Assembly (NCBI GenBank): GCA_946478765.1
Contig: CAMLDH010000234.1
Coordinates: 1-6,293, forward strand
DNA length: 6,293 nt
Source: an uncultured Oxalobacteraceae bacterium
GTDB lineage: Bacteria > Pseudomonadota > Gammaproteobacteria > Burkholderiales > Burkholderiaceae
Reading direction: 5' to 3'
Both the position numbers and the translations under genes were made by a program. Below, piece by piece: positions 5,428 through 6,293 of this stretch (position 1 is its first letter; each line of letters starts with the position of its first letter). The notes below the pieces were generated by a model, which made no database searches, was not told the origin of the DNA, and saw only the letters and a program-made list of their open reading frames with translations.

Positions 5428-6293
5428 TCAGTTCTGGATCTTCTGGTTGAACAAGGTGCGCGACAGGATGTTCAGACCCAATACGCTGAAGGTCACCAGC
5501 AATGCGCCGCCCCACGCAAGTGCGCGCCAGTTATCGTACGGGCTCATGGCGAATTGATAGATGACGACCGGCAGATTCGCCAGCGGCGCGTTCATGTCGG
5601 CACTGAAGAACTGGTTGTTCAGCGCGGTAAACAACAACGGTGCGGTCTCGCCCGAAATACGGGCCAGTGCCAGCAAAGCGCCGGTCATCACACCCGCTTT
5701 CACGGCGCGCAGGCGCACCATGGTCGCGACTTTCCAGCGCGGGGCGCCAAGCGCGAACGCGGCTTCGAGCAGGCTGTTCGGCACCAGTCTCAACATGTTG
5801 TCGGTAGTTCGCACGACCACCGGAATCGCGATCAGCGAGATTGCAAACGTGCCGGCCCAACCCGAAAAATGTTTTACATGCGCCACGTATATCGCATAGA
5901 TAAACAGGCCGATCACGATCGACGGCGCCGACAGCATGATGTCGGTGACGAAACGCGTGACTTGGGCCAGCATGCTTTGCTCCCCATATTCGGCCAGGTA
6001 AATGCCTGCAAAAATGCCGATCGGCGTGCTGATCGCCGTAGCCAGCCCGACCATCAACAGACTGCCGATAATCGGATTCATCAAGCCGCCGCCATCGCTG
6101 CCCGGCGCGGGCGTGGTCTGGGTAAACATATCGACGCTCAATGCACCGACACCTTTCACCAGCAACGTCAACAAAATCCACATCAGGAAAAACAAGCCGA
6201 TCGCCATCGCCATGACTGCTAGCGCAATGCCGATACGATGGACCCACAGACGCCGGCGATAGACGGGGTTCAACCTAGATTCGGTAGTTGGAC
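5428..6293 (-). CDS. pstA: Phosphate ABC transporter permease PstA (5' end outside window)
   Basis: An integral inner-membrane subunit that forms the phosphate channel with PstC and docks PstB. At least 281 residues are visible, with about six hydrophobic segments (roughly 14-38, 66-94, 112-134, 140-155, 193-208 and 250-272, counted from the codon at 6273). The MetI-type EAA loop, EAAFALGAPRW (170-180), contacts the ATPase. The first possible start codon in view is a TTG at 6273, with AGG directly abutting it and no spaced ribosome-binding site. The frame stays open from there to the window edge (codons reading PTTESR before it). I therefore treat the gene as partial, with the true start probably beyond 6293. 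Full-length PstA proteins are about 280-300 residues, so little is missing. pstC and pstS are expected further upstream. The TGA is 13 bp before pstB. Confidence 0.95.
   Translation of the reverse strand, partial: PTTESRLNPVYRRRLWVHRIGIALAVMAMAIGLFFLMWILLTLLVKGVGALSVDMFTQTTPAPGSDGGGLMNPIIGSLLMVGLATAISTPIGIFAGIYLAEYGEQSMLAQVTRFVTDIMLSAPSIVIGLFIYAIYVAHVKHFSGWAGTFAISLIAIPVVVRTTDNMLRLVPNSLLEAAFALGAPRWKVATMVRLRAVKAGVMTGALLALARISGETAPLLFTALNNQFFSADMNAPLANLPVVIYQFAMSPYDNWRALAWGGALLVTFSVLGLNILSRTLFNQKIQN

Noticed and set aside
4575..5450. 291-codon open frame on the plus strand opposite pstB
   Set aside because: It lies wholly antisense to pstB and its flanks, has no ribosome-binding site or recognisable domain, and its His/Arg/Gln-rich translation is typical of a reverse shadow of a GC-rich gene.
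5554..6222. 222-codon plus-strand and 238-codon minus-strand open frames over pstA
   Set aside because: Both are shadows; only the pstA frame gives membrane segments and the EAA loop.

Overview
The window carries the end of a phosphate-uptake and phosphate-sensing cluster, all on the minus strand. In transcription order it reads pstA (5' end cut by the right edge), pstB, phoU, phoB, phoR, then two predicted lipoprotein genes: a short one of unknown function and a patatin-like phospholipase. The pstAB-phoU-phoB-phoR order, moderately GC-rich DNA and protein style (PhoB of 229 aa, PhoR of 424 aa with two membrane segments and a PAS region) suggest a betaproteobacterium. My best guess is Burkholderiales, possibly Oxalobacteraceae (Herminiimonas/Janthinobacterium-like). 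That placement comes from recognition, not from a search.

Layout from right to left, the direction of transcription: pstA (5428 to beyond 6293), 13 bp, pstB (4617-5414), 74 bp with a small hairpin, phoU (3835-4542), 5 bp, phoB (3140-3829), 8 bp, phoR (1857-3131), 118 bp with a perfect DnaA-box 9-mer, a lipoprotein gene (1181-1738), 100 bp with a likely promoter, and the patatin-like lipoprotein gene (139-1080). The last 138 bases (1-138) hold no gene I can support, only a strong hairpin at the very edge. There is no gene-free stretch over 300 bases. No tRNA, rRNA, CRISPR, insertion sequence or phage gene was seen.

How the genes work together (established for these families): PstA is a membrane subunit and PstB the ATPase of the high-affinity phosphate ABC importer. 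PhoU links transporter state to the sensor kinase PhoR, holding it in an inhibitory state when phosphate is plentiful. PhoR phosphorylates PhoB, which activates the Pho regulon, normally including the pst genes. The tight spacing of phoU-phoB-phoR and the weak ribosome-binding sites of phoB and phoR suggest translational coupling. No Pho box is visible here; it would be expected upstream of pstS, outside the window. The two lipoprotein genes may be separate units, and nothing in the sequence ties them to phosphate.

The window is mostly ordinary. I did not find a new system. The oddest signals are three perfect inverted repeats inside the phoB coding sequence (12-bp arms/9-bp spacer, 10-bp arms/1-bp spacer, 9-bp arms/16-bp spacer), a 9-bp tandem duplication that gives pstB two in-frame stop codons, and a lone consensus DnaA box just downstream of phoR.
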